From an uncultured bacterium (GTDB lineage: Bacteria; Patescibacteriota; Minisyncoccia; Phycocordibacterales; UBA918), in the NCBI GenBank assembly GCA_950073265.1, contig CATMPJ010000005.1:1-40740 (forward strand): a DNA stretch of 40,740 bases. The letters run 5' to 3'. Below the pieces are notes generated by a model, which worked only from the letters and a program-made list of their open reading frames with translations, made no database searches and was not told the DNA's origin. Both the position numbers and the translations under genes were made by a program. Of the stretch, positions 1-9,345 are shown piece by piece. How positions within the stretch are numbered: position 1 is the stretch's first letter; the number at the start of each line of letters is the position of its first letter.

Positions 1-846
1 CCCTCGAATGGTGTGGGTGGAGCGCAGGTTGCATCGGGTGCTGTTGCGATGCAGGAGCAAATCGATTCGCTCGAAGCCCGTCTGGCGACAGCGAACGATC
101 CGGGGACACGGACAGAACTCCAGCGTATGCTGGCAGAGGCTCGAGCAACCAAGACCGAACTGGCCCGACAAGAAAGCCGGGCACAGGGAACCATCCGTAC
201 GTTGCGGCAGCAGCGGACGATCCGACCGCTGACGGCCACGCAGGTACAGCAACTCAACGATGCGCAGAACGCGCTCGAGGAGATTCGCAAAAACCGTGAA
301 GCCGTCGCAGACGCGCTCAAGCAGGCGCTGGACGCGGCTGGCCGGGCGAAAGCTTCGGCTACGGCTGCAAACGGATCGGCTACTGCCGCCAAGACCTCGG
401 CGGACAGCGCGGAAGAATCCGCAACCGCTGCGGCTGTCTCGGCGCAGGAAGCGAAAGATGCCTCGTGGGCATGGTGGCAAATTGCCCTCATCGCTCTAGC
501 GGTGTTCCTGCTTCTCGGTCTCCCGCTCTACTTCCTGGCTCGCAAGGGCATGGCGAAAAAGACGGAGCTCGATGCCATCGACAAGAAGACGATGCAGATG
601 GAACCGACGTCGGAAACGGCTGAGGAACTCAAGCAGATGGAATCTCAGGAAAACGCGGCAACGCGTCAACTGCAATTCCGGCGTCAGGATGGTGAAGTGT
701 GCACGGTGGATGCCGGTCGCCGTGAAGGCTCCTGGATTTGCGAAGCTGGTGTCGGTGACCATTCCGACTCGGCAGCGCCTATCAAGGACATCATGGCGTT
801 CGTGAGAAAAGCCAACCGTCATGGACGACTGAATCTCAGCTACTGA
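1..846 (+). CDS. Coiled-coil, single-TM protein (Ala-rich); 5' end probably outside the window
   Basis: Frame is open from base 1 to the TGA at 844-846. Heptad-like E/A/R-rich region, then TM segment WWQIALIALAVFLLLGLPLYFLA. Very GC-rich compared with the rest. Confidence 0.6.
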   Translation, partial: PSNGVGGAQVASGAVAMQEQIDSLEARLATANDPGTRTELQRMLAEARATKTELARQESRAQGTIRTLRQQRTIRPLTATQVQQLNDAQNALEEIRKNREAVADALKQALDAAGRAKASATAANGSATAAKTSADSAEESATAAAVSAQEAKDASWAWWQIALIALAVFLLLGLPLYFLARKGMAKKTELDAIDKKTMQMEPTSETAEELKQMESQENAATRQLQFRRQDGEVCTVDAGRREGSWICEAGVGDHSDSAAPIKDIMAFVRKANRHGRLNLSY

Positions 847-872
847 CGGTCTTCGCGATCGGCGAACTAGGG

Positions 873-903
873 GATGGGCGGCGAGTATTGCGAGCCGCCC
901 ATC
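873..903 (+). terminator. Hairpin downstream of the first CDS (GATGGGCGGC / GCCGCCCATC)
   Basis: 10-bp perfect inverted repeat with 11-nt loop 26 nt after the stop; no strong T-run directly after it. Confidence 0.45.
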
Positions 904-1105
904 ACCACCTCATTCGTTTTCTCTCAGCTTTCTTTGAGAGCTGAAAGAAAACGGATGAAAATCTGTAAACAACATTTTGTGTGGTCATCGATTGGTCATT
1001 TGGAAACGGATGGTTGGTACGGTGGTTGCATGGAATTAGTTTATATAGGTTATCATTTGGTTCTTTTATACCAACTAATAGATACATCTGTAACTATTAG
1101 CAAGT

Positions 1106-1136
1106 GGTCCCACACCTTTGGTGCGGGGCTTTTTGA
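1106..1136 (+). terminator. Intrinsic-terminator-like hairpin in the intergenic region
   Basis: GTCCCACACC-TTT-GGTGCGGGGC followed by TTTTT. Confidence 0.5.
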
Positions 1137-1361
1137 ATGAGACAACGAACAGCAGCGCTGTGACTATGTCGAATTTGACCTAATTTTTAGCGACTGCTAT
1201 AAGAGTATAAAAATGGAAATATTCTTGTGGTAACACAGGATTCTCAGCAGATTCGACCTACCAAGGGAGAAAATGTTGGCGGAGAGCTGTGAGAACATTT
1301 CAATTAGGTACTCATAAAATTGTAAGTCAATTATCTTATGGCAACTATCAAGACAGAGTAC

Positions 1362-1389
1362 TTGCACTATTTTTACTTATCTGTATAAT
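1362..1389 (+). promoter_or_regulatory. Candidate 16S precursor promoter (P1)
   Basis: TTGCAC (1362-1367), 16-nt spacer, TATAAT (1384-1389), upstream of the 5' processing-stem arm. Confidence 0.5.
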
Positions 1390-1660
1390 AGCGCCACTGT
1401 TCATCGGGAGTAAAAAGAAATAGCAAAGCTATTTTTGTGCGGGTAAGTTCCGACATACTTTCGAACGAGAACGTTGTAGTTTGACATCTTTCATTGGTAC
1501 ATAAGTATCGATGAATGCATATCATCATATCTATAACCCAATTATAGATATGAGTACGTATGTTGAATAAACATTAATCGTAAGATTAAATTTAGACAAC
1601 ATGCATCACAGCACTTATATATGTTCCACAAACATATATTTCAAGACAAAATTTTCGTAG

Positions 1661-1680
1661 ATTATTTTGTCTTATCCTTT
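1661..1680 (+). other. 5' arm of predicted pre-16S processing stem
   Basis: ATTATTTTGTCTTATCCTTT pairs with 3381-3400 AAAGGATAGGACAAAATAAT (20 bp including one G-U). Confidence 0.7.
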
Positions 1681-1705
1681 AGGTAAATCGTTTTTGATTT
1701 GAGCG

Positions 1706-1735
1706 TTGAGACAAGTACACTCCGCTCACTATAAT
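1706..1735 (+). promoter_or_regulatory. Possible second promoter (P2) close to the mature 16S 5' end
   Basis: TTGAGA, 18-nt spacer, TATAAT (1730-1735). Confidence 0.35.
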
Positions 1736-1775
1736 CAATCACGCAGATACACGAAGCTTTGCTTCGGTACCTGTC

Positions 1776-3236
<1,461 letters not shown>

Positions 3237-3380
3237 GGACACGTTGTCGTACGCTTGGTAACAAGCCTACAATGACAGCTAATTGGTCGATGTTGTGTGT
3301 ATCAATTGAGCACGCAACGAGTAATGATACTCAACACTCTGAAGTGGTATTTGACTCTAGAGAAAGAACTAGTAGAAGCC

Positions 3381-3400
3381 AAAGGATAGGACAAAATAAT
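3381..3400 (+). other. 3' arm of predicted pre-16S processing stem
   Basis: AAAGGATAGGACAAAATAAT, complementary to 1661-1680. Confidence 0.7.
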
Positions 3401-3439
3401 ACGCGAAAGCGCTGTGTGATATGCAAATGTCTCTATTAG

Positions 3440-3476
3440 AAAAACCGCTGCAACATAAAATGTTGCAGCGGTTTTT
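3440..3476. terminator. Bidirectional terminator between 16S and the convergent pilin-like gene
   Basis: AAAAACCGCTGCAACA-TAAAA-TGTTGCAGCGGTTTTT, 16-bp perfect arms with A/T tails. Confidence 0.9.
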
Positions 3477-3488
3477 TCTAACTACTAA

Positions 3489-4094
3489 TTACCAATCAGA
3501 CCAGAAATAATCACGAGGTGGCCGATCGTCTACGTCAAAGAAGTCTCTAATGTTATCAAAGAAACCTCCTCCATCATCGTTAGAACCATCATTTTCGGTG
3601 GTTGCGTCTGACTCAGAATCAGAGTCACCTGAACCAGGAGGAGGGAGGTCTAATGGTTGATTGGTGCCTGTAGGCTGCGATGTGTCGTCACCGACACCAG
3701 GTGAGTTGCCACCATTCTGTGGAATCCCTGTACGCTTCACGCTATCAGGATCTTTGTAGTCAAATTCTGGTTGTGCCACGCCAGAAAGCCCAATCGAGTT
3801 AGAAATCAGATTTACAATGCCCCAGAAAATAATCAGAATGACAAATCCAGTTACAGAATAAATGGCCAAATTTTTAGCATTTTTCCTACCTTCTTCTTCT
3901 GCGCTACCAAAGACAAAATAGCGAATGACATTAATAATGAAGAATAGAAATGCTATTCCAAGCAGGAACGGAATACCAATTTCATTAATAAAACCTAAAA
4001 TACCGTTAATGAGCGATTGTAGGCCACCATCAGCCTCAGCAGCATTGGTTGTAAAAGGGAAGAGAAGAGAAAGAAAGACAAGCGTTTTATACAT
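3489..4094 (-). CDS. TrbC/VirB2-like (pilin-type) membrane protein with acidic Ser/Asp-rich tail
   Basis: MYKTLVFLSLLFPFTTNAAEADGGLQSLINGILGFINEIGIPFLLGIAFLFFIINVIRYFVFGS...; start moved to the ATG at 4094, 6 nt after TATAAT. Confidence 0.65.
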   Translation of the reverse strand: MYKTLVFLSLLFPFTTNAAEADGGLQSLINGILGFINEIGIPFLLGIAFLFFIINVIRYFVFGSAEEEGRKNAKNLAIYSVTGFVILIIFWGIVNLISNSIGLSGVAQPEFDYKDPDSVKRTGIPQNGGNSPGVGDDTSQPTGTNQPLDLPPPGSGDSDSESDATTENDGSNDDGGGFFDNIRDFFDVDDRPPRDYFWSDW

Positions 4095-4226
4095 ATTAAG
4101 ATTATAGCTTACATTCCCACACAAAGAGGAGTGTTTTCCGAAGATTGATTTTTTACACAAAACGTGCTATAATTTAAGCAAGGTTAGAAAGCCTGACCGA
4201 TAAGTTTCATTTTTTGGAGAGTTGTA

Positions 4227-4508
4227 ATGGCTCATGTCAAAATTCTAAGACAGCAACCCAATCTGTTTCAAAAGTGGTGGAATAATCAAGTCCACACCTG
4301 GCGGAACAATCGATACATTCCGGGAACTTTCATTCACCGGATTCGGTATTGGCCGCTTGATCTCATCATCGGGATCCCGCTGGCTTGGCTTGCAATCAAT
4401 ATCTTCGCGTTGCTCGCATTTATGTTTGGCGGAGGTGTGGGTTGGCAGAATCCTGACAATTTCCAGCGAGTCCTGTATGCTCCGTTATACTGGATCGCGG
4501 GCGGTTAG
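4227..4508 (+). CDS. Small membrane protein of unknown function
   Basis: 93 aa with one hydrophobic stretch; TGcTATAAT at 4168-4173; about 47-nt leader with GGAG before the ATG. Confidence 0.6.
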   Translation: MAHVKILRQQPNLFQKWWNNQVHTWRNNRYIPGTFIHRIRYWPLDLIIGIPLAWLAINIFALLAFMFGGGVGWQNPDNFQRVLYAPLYWIAGG

Positions 4509-4601
4509 AAGAGGGGTGACGCTCTGACGTCGCCCCTCCAACCTCTTTACAAAGTCTTGGTGAAAACCGAGGCTTTTTCATTAATGATACATAAAAACCA
4601 C

Positions 4602-4679
4602 TGTCCGCGCTCTAGGATTCGAACCTAGGACCTTTCGAGTATCAGTCGAATGCTCTAGCCAACTGAGCTAAGCGCGGAC
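4602..4679 (-). tRNA. tRNA-Ile (anticodon GAT), no encoded CCA
   Basis: Reverse complement GTCCGCGCTTAGCTCAGTTGGCTAGAGCATTCGACTGATACTCGAAAGGTCCTAGGTTCGAATCCTAGAGCGCGGAC folds as a cloverleaf; anticodon loop CTGATAC. Confidence 0.93.
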
Positions 4680-4803
4680 AGTGGTTTCTATTTATGTGGC
4701 CAGAACTATAGCAAATATTTTAATAAAATGTAAGGGTACGTCAGCAGTTCGAGTATAGCTCATCGGTCTTTCATGTTTTTACACAAACCCGTATACTCTA
4801 AGC

Positions 4804-5910
4804 ATGATTCCTGAGTATAAACGCGCGTCTTGGCTAGAGCTTTTTTACGATGTTGCTTTTGTAGCGCTCGTAGCACAACTAACGTATTTGACGGCCAAAT
4901 ACCACCACTCTGTCGCAGATTTTTTAAATATTTTTATCGTCGGATACAGTATCTTCATCGCGTGGTGGGCCACCACTGCCAACCGCAATTTGCAGCCTGA
5001 TGAAAAAGCACTTGATAAACTGTTGGTGCAGATTCAAATGGTGGGCGCTTTTGTGATGAGTGTCACCATGCCAGCCACCTTTGTGGGTGATTATTTTTGG
5101 TTTTTTGTGACGTTTGGTGCCGTTCGTTTCTTGCAGTCAATGATGTTGGTGATTATGTACGTGCGACACCCGGAGAAGCGTCCCGTTACCTACAACCTGC
5201 TTGAGGGAATGCTGGCAGCTTCTTTTGTATGGCTACTCAGTGGTTTTATGCCGTCACCGTGGCATTTTGTCGTAGCAGGGGCAGCCTTAGCGCTGGACAT
5301 TATGACACCGCTCACACGCGGCAAGGGAAACACTATTCGGTACTTAAACGTCTATCACCTTCAGGAGCGACTAGGTCTCTTTTTAATGCTAGTAATTGGC
5401 GAGAGTATGATTGTGGTGGCACTCGCCAATACCGCCACATCACTTTCAGTCACTGAACCAGCAGTTATTTTCTCCGGTTTAGCGTTTATGGTTGCCTTGT
5501 GGTGGCTGTACTTTGATCATAGTGATCGGTATCAAGGTGTTCGGCCGCGCAGTTTGTTCTTTTTTATCCACGCCCACGCGCTTATGTTTGGCAGCTTAAT
5601 TCTCTTATCTGTCGGTTACAAGTTAATCCTTGAAGGAGTGGAACAGACCGGACTCGGTTTTGTTTTTGCCGGCGTCATGGGCATTGTGGCAACACTGGGT
5701 GTCACTCGTGCCATGTTGTATCAACTTAAAGGAAGGAGTTTTGTTATCAGCACACTACTCTTAGTTCTCTTTATGATTTTTGGCGTTTTTGGTTGGCTAG
5801 AACAATTAGTAGTCGAATCCGTCGTCGTAGCGTCATTATTTTTCTTACTTGTCGCTTGGCTCGATTATAAAAACTTCTTTTTGAAAGTGGGGAATCAGAT
5901 TGAGAGCTAA
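4804..5910 (+). CDS. Low temperature requirement A (LtrA) family membrane protein
   Basis: RASWLELFYDVAFVALVAQLTYLTAKY N-terminal signature and multiple TM helices. Confidence 0.85.
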   Translation: MIPEYKRASWLELFYDVAFVALVAQLTYLTAKYHHSVADFLNIFIVGYSIFIAWWATTANRNLQPDEKALDKLLVQIQMVGAFVMSVTMPATFVGDYFWFFVTFGAVRFLQSMMLVIMYVRHPEKRPVTYNLLEGMLAASFVWLLSGFMPSPWHFVVAGAALALDIMTPLTRGKGNTIRYLNVYHLQERLGLFLMLVIGESMIVVALANTATSLSVTEPAVIFSGLAFMVALWWLYFDHSDRYQGVRPRSLFFFIHAHALMFGSLILLSVGYKLILEGVEQTGLGFVFAGVMGIVATLGVTRAMLYQLKGRSFVISTLLLVLFMIFGVFGWLEQLVVESVVVASLFFLLVAWLDYKNFFLKVGNQIES

Positions 5911-5911
5911 G

Positions 5912-6304
5912 CTAGCGTGTTCCCATTTTGAAGTTTAGAAAGTTATTTAGTACAAAATTTCCAGTACCAACAATTCCACCAACAATTGTTCGCGCGAAGT
6001 AAAGATTCAAAGAAAACGCTTCCTTAAGGAAGACGGTCGCCGGGCCAATGATTAGAAATCCTAAAACCGCGATACCCATGAAGAATAGGTATCCTGCAGT
6101 GACGGTCTGCTCAGTGCCCCGGAACACAAATCGGTACGACAAATAGAAATTAAGACTAACCGCTATTAGAAAACCAAATACCACTGAAAAATATTCCGTG
6201 AGACCAATTTGAGTACCAAGATATACCAATAGTAAATCGAATATGAAGGTGCAGACACCTATAAAGCTGTAACCGAAGAATCGTTTGACGATAGGGGTTC
6301 TCAT
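5912..6304 (-). CDS. GtrA-like family membrane protein
   Basis: FFGYSFIGVCTFIFDLLLVYLG...NFYLSYRFVFRG...NFVLNNFLNFK. Confidence 0.85.
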   Translation of the reverse strand: MRTPIVKRFFGYSFIGVCTFIFDLLLVYLGTQIGLTEYFSVVFGFLIAVSLNFYLSYRFVFRGTEQTVTAGYLFFMGIAVLGFLIIGPATVFLKEAFSLNLYFARTIVGGIVGTGNFVLNNFLNFKMGTR

Positions 6305-6516
6305 TTCTTTGAGCTGTTTTGTTTACGTAGTTCGTCAATCGGTATCAAATACTCTTCTTCATCAATCTGATTAGCCTGGATAGAGGCTTTTTTTTCAAGT
6401 AGCGAACCTGACAGGTTGTAGATGAGTACGATAAAACCGATAACCACTAACCACATAAAGTAGGTAAACCAGCCGTAGGACTCTAGGCGAGTGTCTTTAT
6501 TGTAGATGCGGTTCAT
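6301..6516 (-). CDS. Small single-TM protein
   Basis: MNRIYNKDTRLESYGWFTYFMWLVVIGFIVLIYNLSGS...; ATG at 6516, 7 nt after TGgTATACT; ATGA overlap with the GtrA-like gene. Confidence 0.6.
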   Translation of the reverse strand: MNRIYNKDTRLESYGWFTYFMWLVVIGFIVLIYNLSGSLLEKKASIQANQIDEEEYLIPIDELRKQNSSKK

Positions 6517-6572
6517 TACCAAAAGTATACCACTGGAACGAATATCGGTTTCTGGTATGCTTGGGACATTCT

Positions 6573-7934
6573 ATGAAGGATTATAGAGAATACTTTGCTG
6601 GGAAAAAGGTGACTGTTATGGGCTTGGGTCTTTTGGGGCGCGGCGTCGGAGACGCCGCGCTAATCGCCGAAGCCGGCGCCGCCGAAGTGATAGTAACCGA
6701 CCTCAAATCAGCAGAAGAATTACAGTCTTCAATCGCAGCATTGCAAGCACACGAAAACATTTCGTACTCTCTTGGCGGACATAAAGAAGAAGATTTTACT
6801 GATAGAGACCTGGTGTTGGTCGCGGCGGGTGTACCGGCTGATTCAGAATTTGTTCGCATTGCAAAATCTAAGAGTGCATATGTAGCACAGAGCGCGGCAC
6901 TTTTTGCTGAACTCTCCGGAATTCCTATAATTGGGGTAACTGGAACGCGGGGCAAAAGTACTGTAACCATGATGATTCATCACTGTTTACAACAGATAAC
7001 AGGAGAAAGAATACTGCTTGGTGGTAATGTACGAGGCGTATCAAACTTGCAATTGCTTAAAGATGTTAAGTCGGAATCATTATGTGTAATGGAGCTTGAT
7101 TCATGGCAACTACAGGGCTGGGGTTGGGCAAATATGAGCCCGCAAGTGGCAGTGTTCACTAGTTTTATGGAGGATCACCTGAATTACTATATGCGCAATG
7201 GGGTGACCAAAGAAGAAGCGATGGCTGCGTACTTTACAGACAAGGCACAAATCTTTTTACATCAGGACGAGTCAGGCACATTGGTGACAACACCGGCAGT
7301 GTTTGAGTGGTTGAAAAAAGTACTCCCTGATTACACGCTTGGTCAAGAAGTAAAGCTTGTAGATAGTTCACTCATTCCTGAGGAGGCACATTTGGCAATG
7401 CCCGGGGAACATAATCGACTTAATGCAGCGCTCGCGACAACGGCGCTAGAAGCATTGGGAATTGAAGAGTCAGTGATCTACGCAGCATTGGCATTGTTTC
7501 CGGGGGTTGAGGGTCGTCTCCAACTCGTGAAAACGTACGATAATGTGCGTGTGTACAATGACAATAACGCAACCACGCCGCAAGCTACGCAAGCGGCGCT
7601 GGAAGCACTCGACCTGGGTAATCAAAACATCATCCTGATCGCCGGTGGCGCAGACAAAAATATTTCAGTAGAAAATCTTGCCTATGTCATTACTGAACAC
7701 TGCAAACAAGTAATACTAACTCCTGGTAGCGGTACCGACAGACTATTAGAGCTTTTGCATGAAAACGCGAGTGTAAGTGTGGTGGCAGACTTGGCAGCGG
7801 CAGTGGCAACTGCCACTGCCGCCGCCAAGGCCGGAGACATCATCCTCTTTAGTCCCGCTTTTGCATCATTCGCACAATACAAAAATGAATATGAGCGCAA
7901 CGATCAGTTTTTGTCACTAATAGAAAAGCTGTAA
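6573..7934 (+). CDS. murD: UDP-N-acetylmuramoyl-L-alanine--D-glutamate ligase
   Basis: VTGTRGKSTVTMMIHH P-loop, NDNNATTPQAT, IAGGADKNISVENL; ATG at 6573 preferred over the TTG at 6561. Confidence 0.92.
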   Translation: MKDYREYFAGKKVTVMGLGLLGRGVGDAALIAEAGAAEVIVTDLKSAEELQSSIAALQAHENISYSLGGHKEEDFTDRDLVLVAAGVPADSEFVRIAKSKSAYVAQSAALFAELSGIPIIGVTGTRGKSTVTMMIHHCLQQITGERILLGGNVRGVSNLQLLKDVKSESLCVMELDSWQLQGWGWANMSPQVAVFTSFMEDHLNYYMRNGVTKEEAMAAYFTDKAQIFLHQDESGTLVTTPAVFEWLKKVLPDYTLGQEVKLVDSSLIPEEAHLAMPGEHNRLNAALATTALEALGIEESVIYAALALFPGVEGRLQLVKTYDNVRVYNDNNATTPQATQAALEALDLGNQNIILIAGGADKNISVENLAYVITEHCKQVILTPGSGTDRLLELLHENASVSVVADLAAAVATATAAAKAGDIILFSPAFASFAQYKNEYERNDQFLSLIEKL

Positions 7935-7935
7935 G

Positions 7936-8517
7936 ATGCAACCGATTGATCAGCCATTTGCCAAGATGGAAATAGCGCTGAGCCGAACTACTAATCGTAC
8001 TTATCCAAATGTACTGATTCCAGATCAATGCCACAGCTCGACTATTATTGAGATTGTGACAGGAAATGAAGATTTGTCTCAGTGTGATGCTCTCATTACC
8101 AAACGTAAAGATATCTCTATCGGAGTCGTTACTGCTGACTGTATACCACTATGTATTGCCGACACAGAGAAAATTGCCGTTGTGCATGCCGGCTGGCGAG
8201 GTGTTTGTGCGGATATTATAGAGAAGTCACTCGCACGGTTCGGTTCCGTTGCTGATGAGATTTGGGTCGGCCCGTTTATCAAATCATTCGTTGTTCAGCC
8301 AGATGAATGTATGCAATTATTGCAGGCAAAATTTGGCACAGACTTTTTTATTACTACAAACGAAGAAATCAGATTTGACTTTGAAGCAGCCGTTCGTTCA
8401 ATACTACCAACCCAGACTATTTTCGATGGTCGTGACACATTCACCGATATGAATTTGCCAAGCTATCGGCGTGACAAGACAAATATACGCATTGTGACCG
8501 CTGTCAAAAGGCGATAA
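7936..8517 (+). CDS. YfiH/laccase-domain protein (peptidoglycan editing factor-like)
   Basis: GVVTADCIPLCIADTEKIAVVHAGWRGVCADIIEKSL. Confidence 0.85.
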   Translation: MQPIDQPFAKMEIALSRTTNRTYPNVLIPDQCHSSTIIEIVTGNEDLSQCDALITKRKDISIGVVTADCIPLCIADTEKIAVVHAGWRGVCADIIEKSLARFGSVADEIWVGPFIKSFVVQPDECMQLLQAKFGTDFFITTNEEIRFDFEAAVRSILPTQTIFDGRDTFTDMNLPSYRRDKTNIRIVTAVKRR

Positions 8518-8527
8518 AGTGTAGAAC

Positions 8528-9283
8528 ATGATTGGAGTTATTGATTCGGGTTCGGGTGGTCTTAGTGTGTTGCTCGAGCTTAAAAAACAGTTTCCTCAGG
8601 CAGATTTTTTATACTACGGCGATATTAAGAATGCTCCCTATGGAGAGAAGACGCATGCCGAACTTTCACGCCTCACCGTAGACGCACTAAAGTTTTTAAA
8701 AGACAACAGAGTTACTAATGTCGTCAGCGCCTGCAACAGTGTGTCTGCCAGCATGGCGATTTCACTTTTTGACACCCTCTTGAGTGCACAGCACATTGTT
8801 GAGATGGTGGGGCCAACGGTGCAGTCGTTCTTGCAAGATACGCGCCGAGTTGCGGTTTGTGCCACACAAGCAACCATTGATTCTGGCATGTACCAGAACG
8901 CTTTTCACATGATAGATAAAGAAATAACCACGATTGCTATTCCAGACCTGGCTGGACAAATAGAATTCGGTGCCACTGAAGAGGACATCAAAAATACCAT
9001 CACCAAAGCCATTTCTGCACAAAGCACTAATTACGATGTTCTTGTACTCGCTTGTACACACTATCCGTTGGTACAAAATGTGTTCAGGAGCGTATTGAAT
9101 GATTCTATAGAAATAATTGATCCAGCCCACGCGGTTGCCGCCCGGGCTAAAAAGCTCTTCAAAGACGAAGAAGGTAGTGACGGTAAGGTACAGTTTGTTA
9201 TCACGAAAGATGCGGGGTCGTTTAGAAATCGGGTTGAAGAACTATTTGCGGACCAGCGCAAAACCATTGAAGTATTGCCATAA
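8528..9283 (+). CDS. murI: Glutamate racemase
   Basis: MIGVIDSGSGGLSVL, FLYYGDIKNAPYGEK, SACNSVSA, VLACTHYPL. Confidence 0.92.
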   Translation: MIGVIDSGSGGLSVLLELKKQFPQADFLYYGDIKNAPYGEKTHAELSRLTVDALKFLKDNRVTNVVSACNSVSASMAISLFDTLLSAQHIVEMVGPTVQSFLQDTRRVAVCATQATIDSGMYQNAFHMIDKEITTIAIPDLAGQIEFGATEEDIKNTITKAISAQSTNYDVLVLACTHYPLVQNVFRSVLNDSIEIIDPAHAVAARAKKLFKDEEGSDGKVQFVITKDAGSFRNRVEELFADQRKTIEVLP

Positions 9284-9345
9284 CACTAGCGGCTTGTGAA
9301 CTTACGTACTAGGGTGCTACCATGGTACGTTTCTAATACGTACCT

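Noticed and set aside
874-1140. 88-aa and 61-aa ORFs (874-1140 plus, 902-1087 minus)
   Set aside because: No recognisable domain, span hairpins and a terminator; treated as non-coding.
3241-3480. A displaced anti-SD or 16S intron carrying CCTCC downstream
   Set aside because: No CCTCC seen there, and the 16S core is continuous with no intron-like insertion.
4611-4679. Possibility that the tRNA is tRNA-Ile(CAT) or Met
   Set aside because: Anticodon loop reads CTGATAC, giving GAT.
6581-6970. Long antisense ORFs over murD and many other genes (e.g. 14164-14715, 38810-39577)
   Set aside because: Shadow ORFs opposite well-supported genes; low-complexity translations without promoters.
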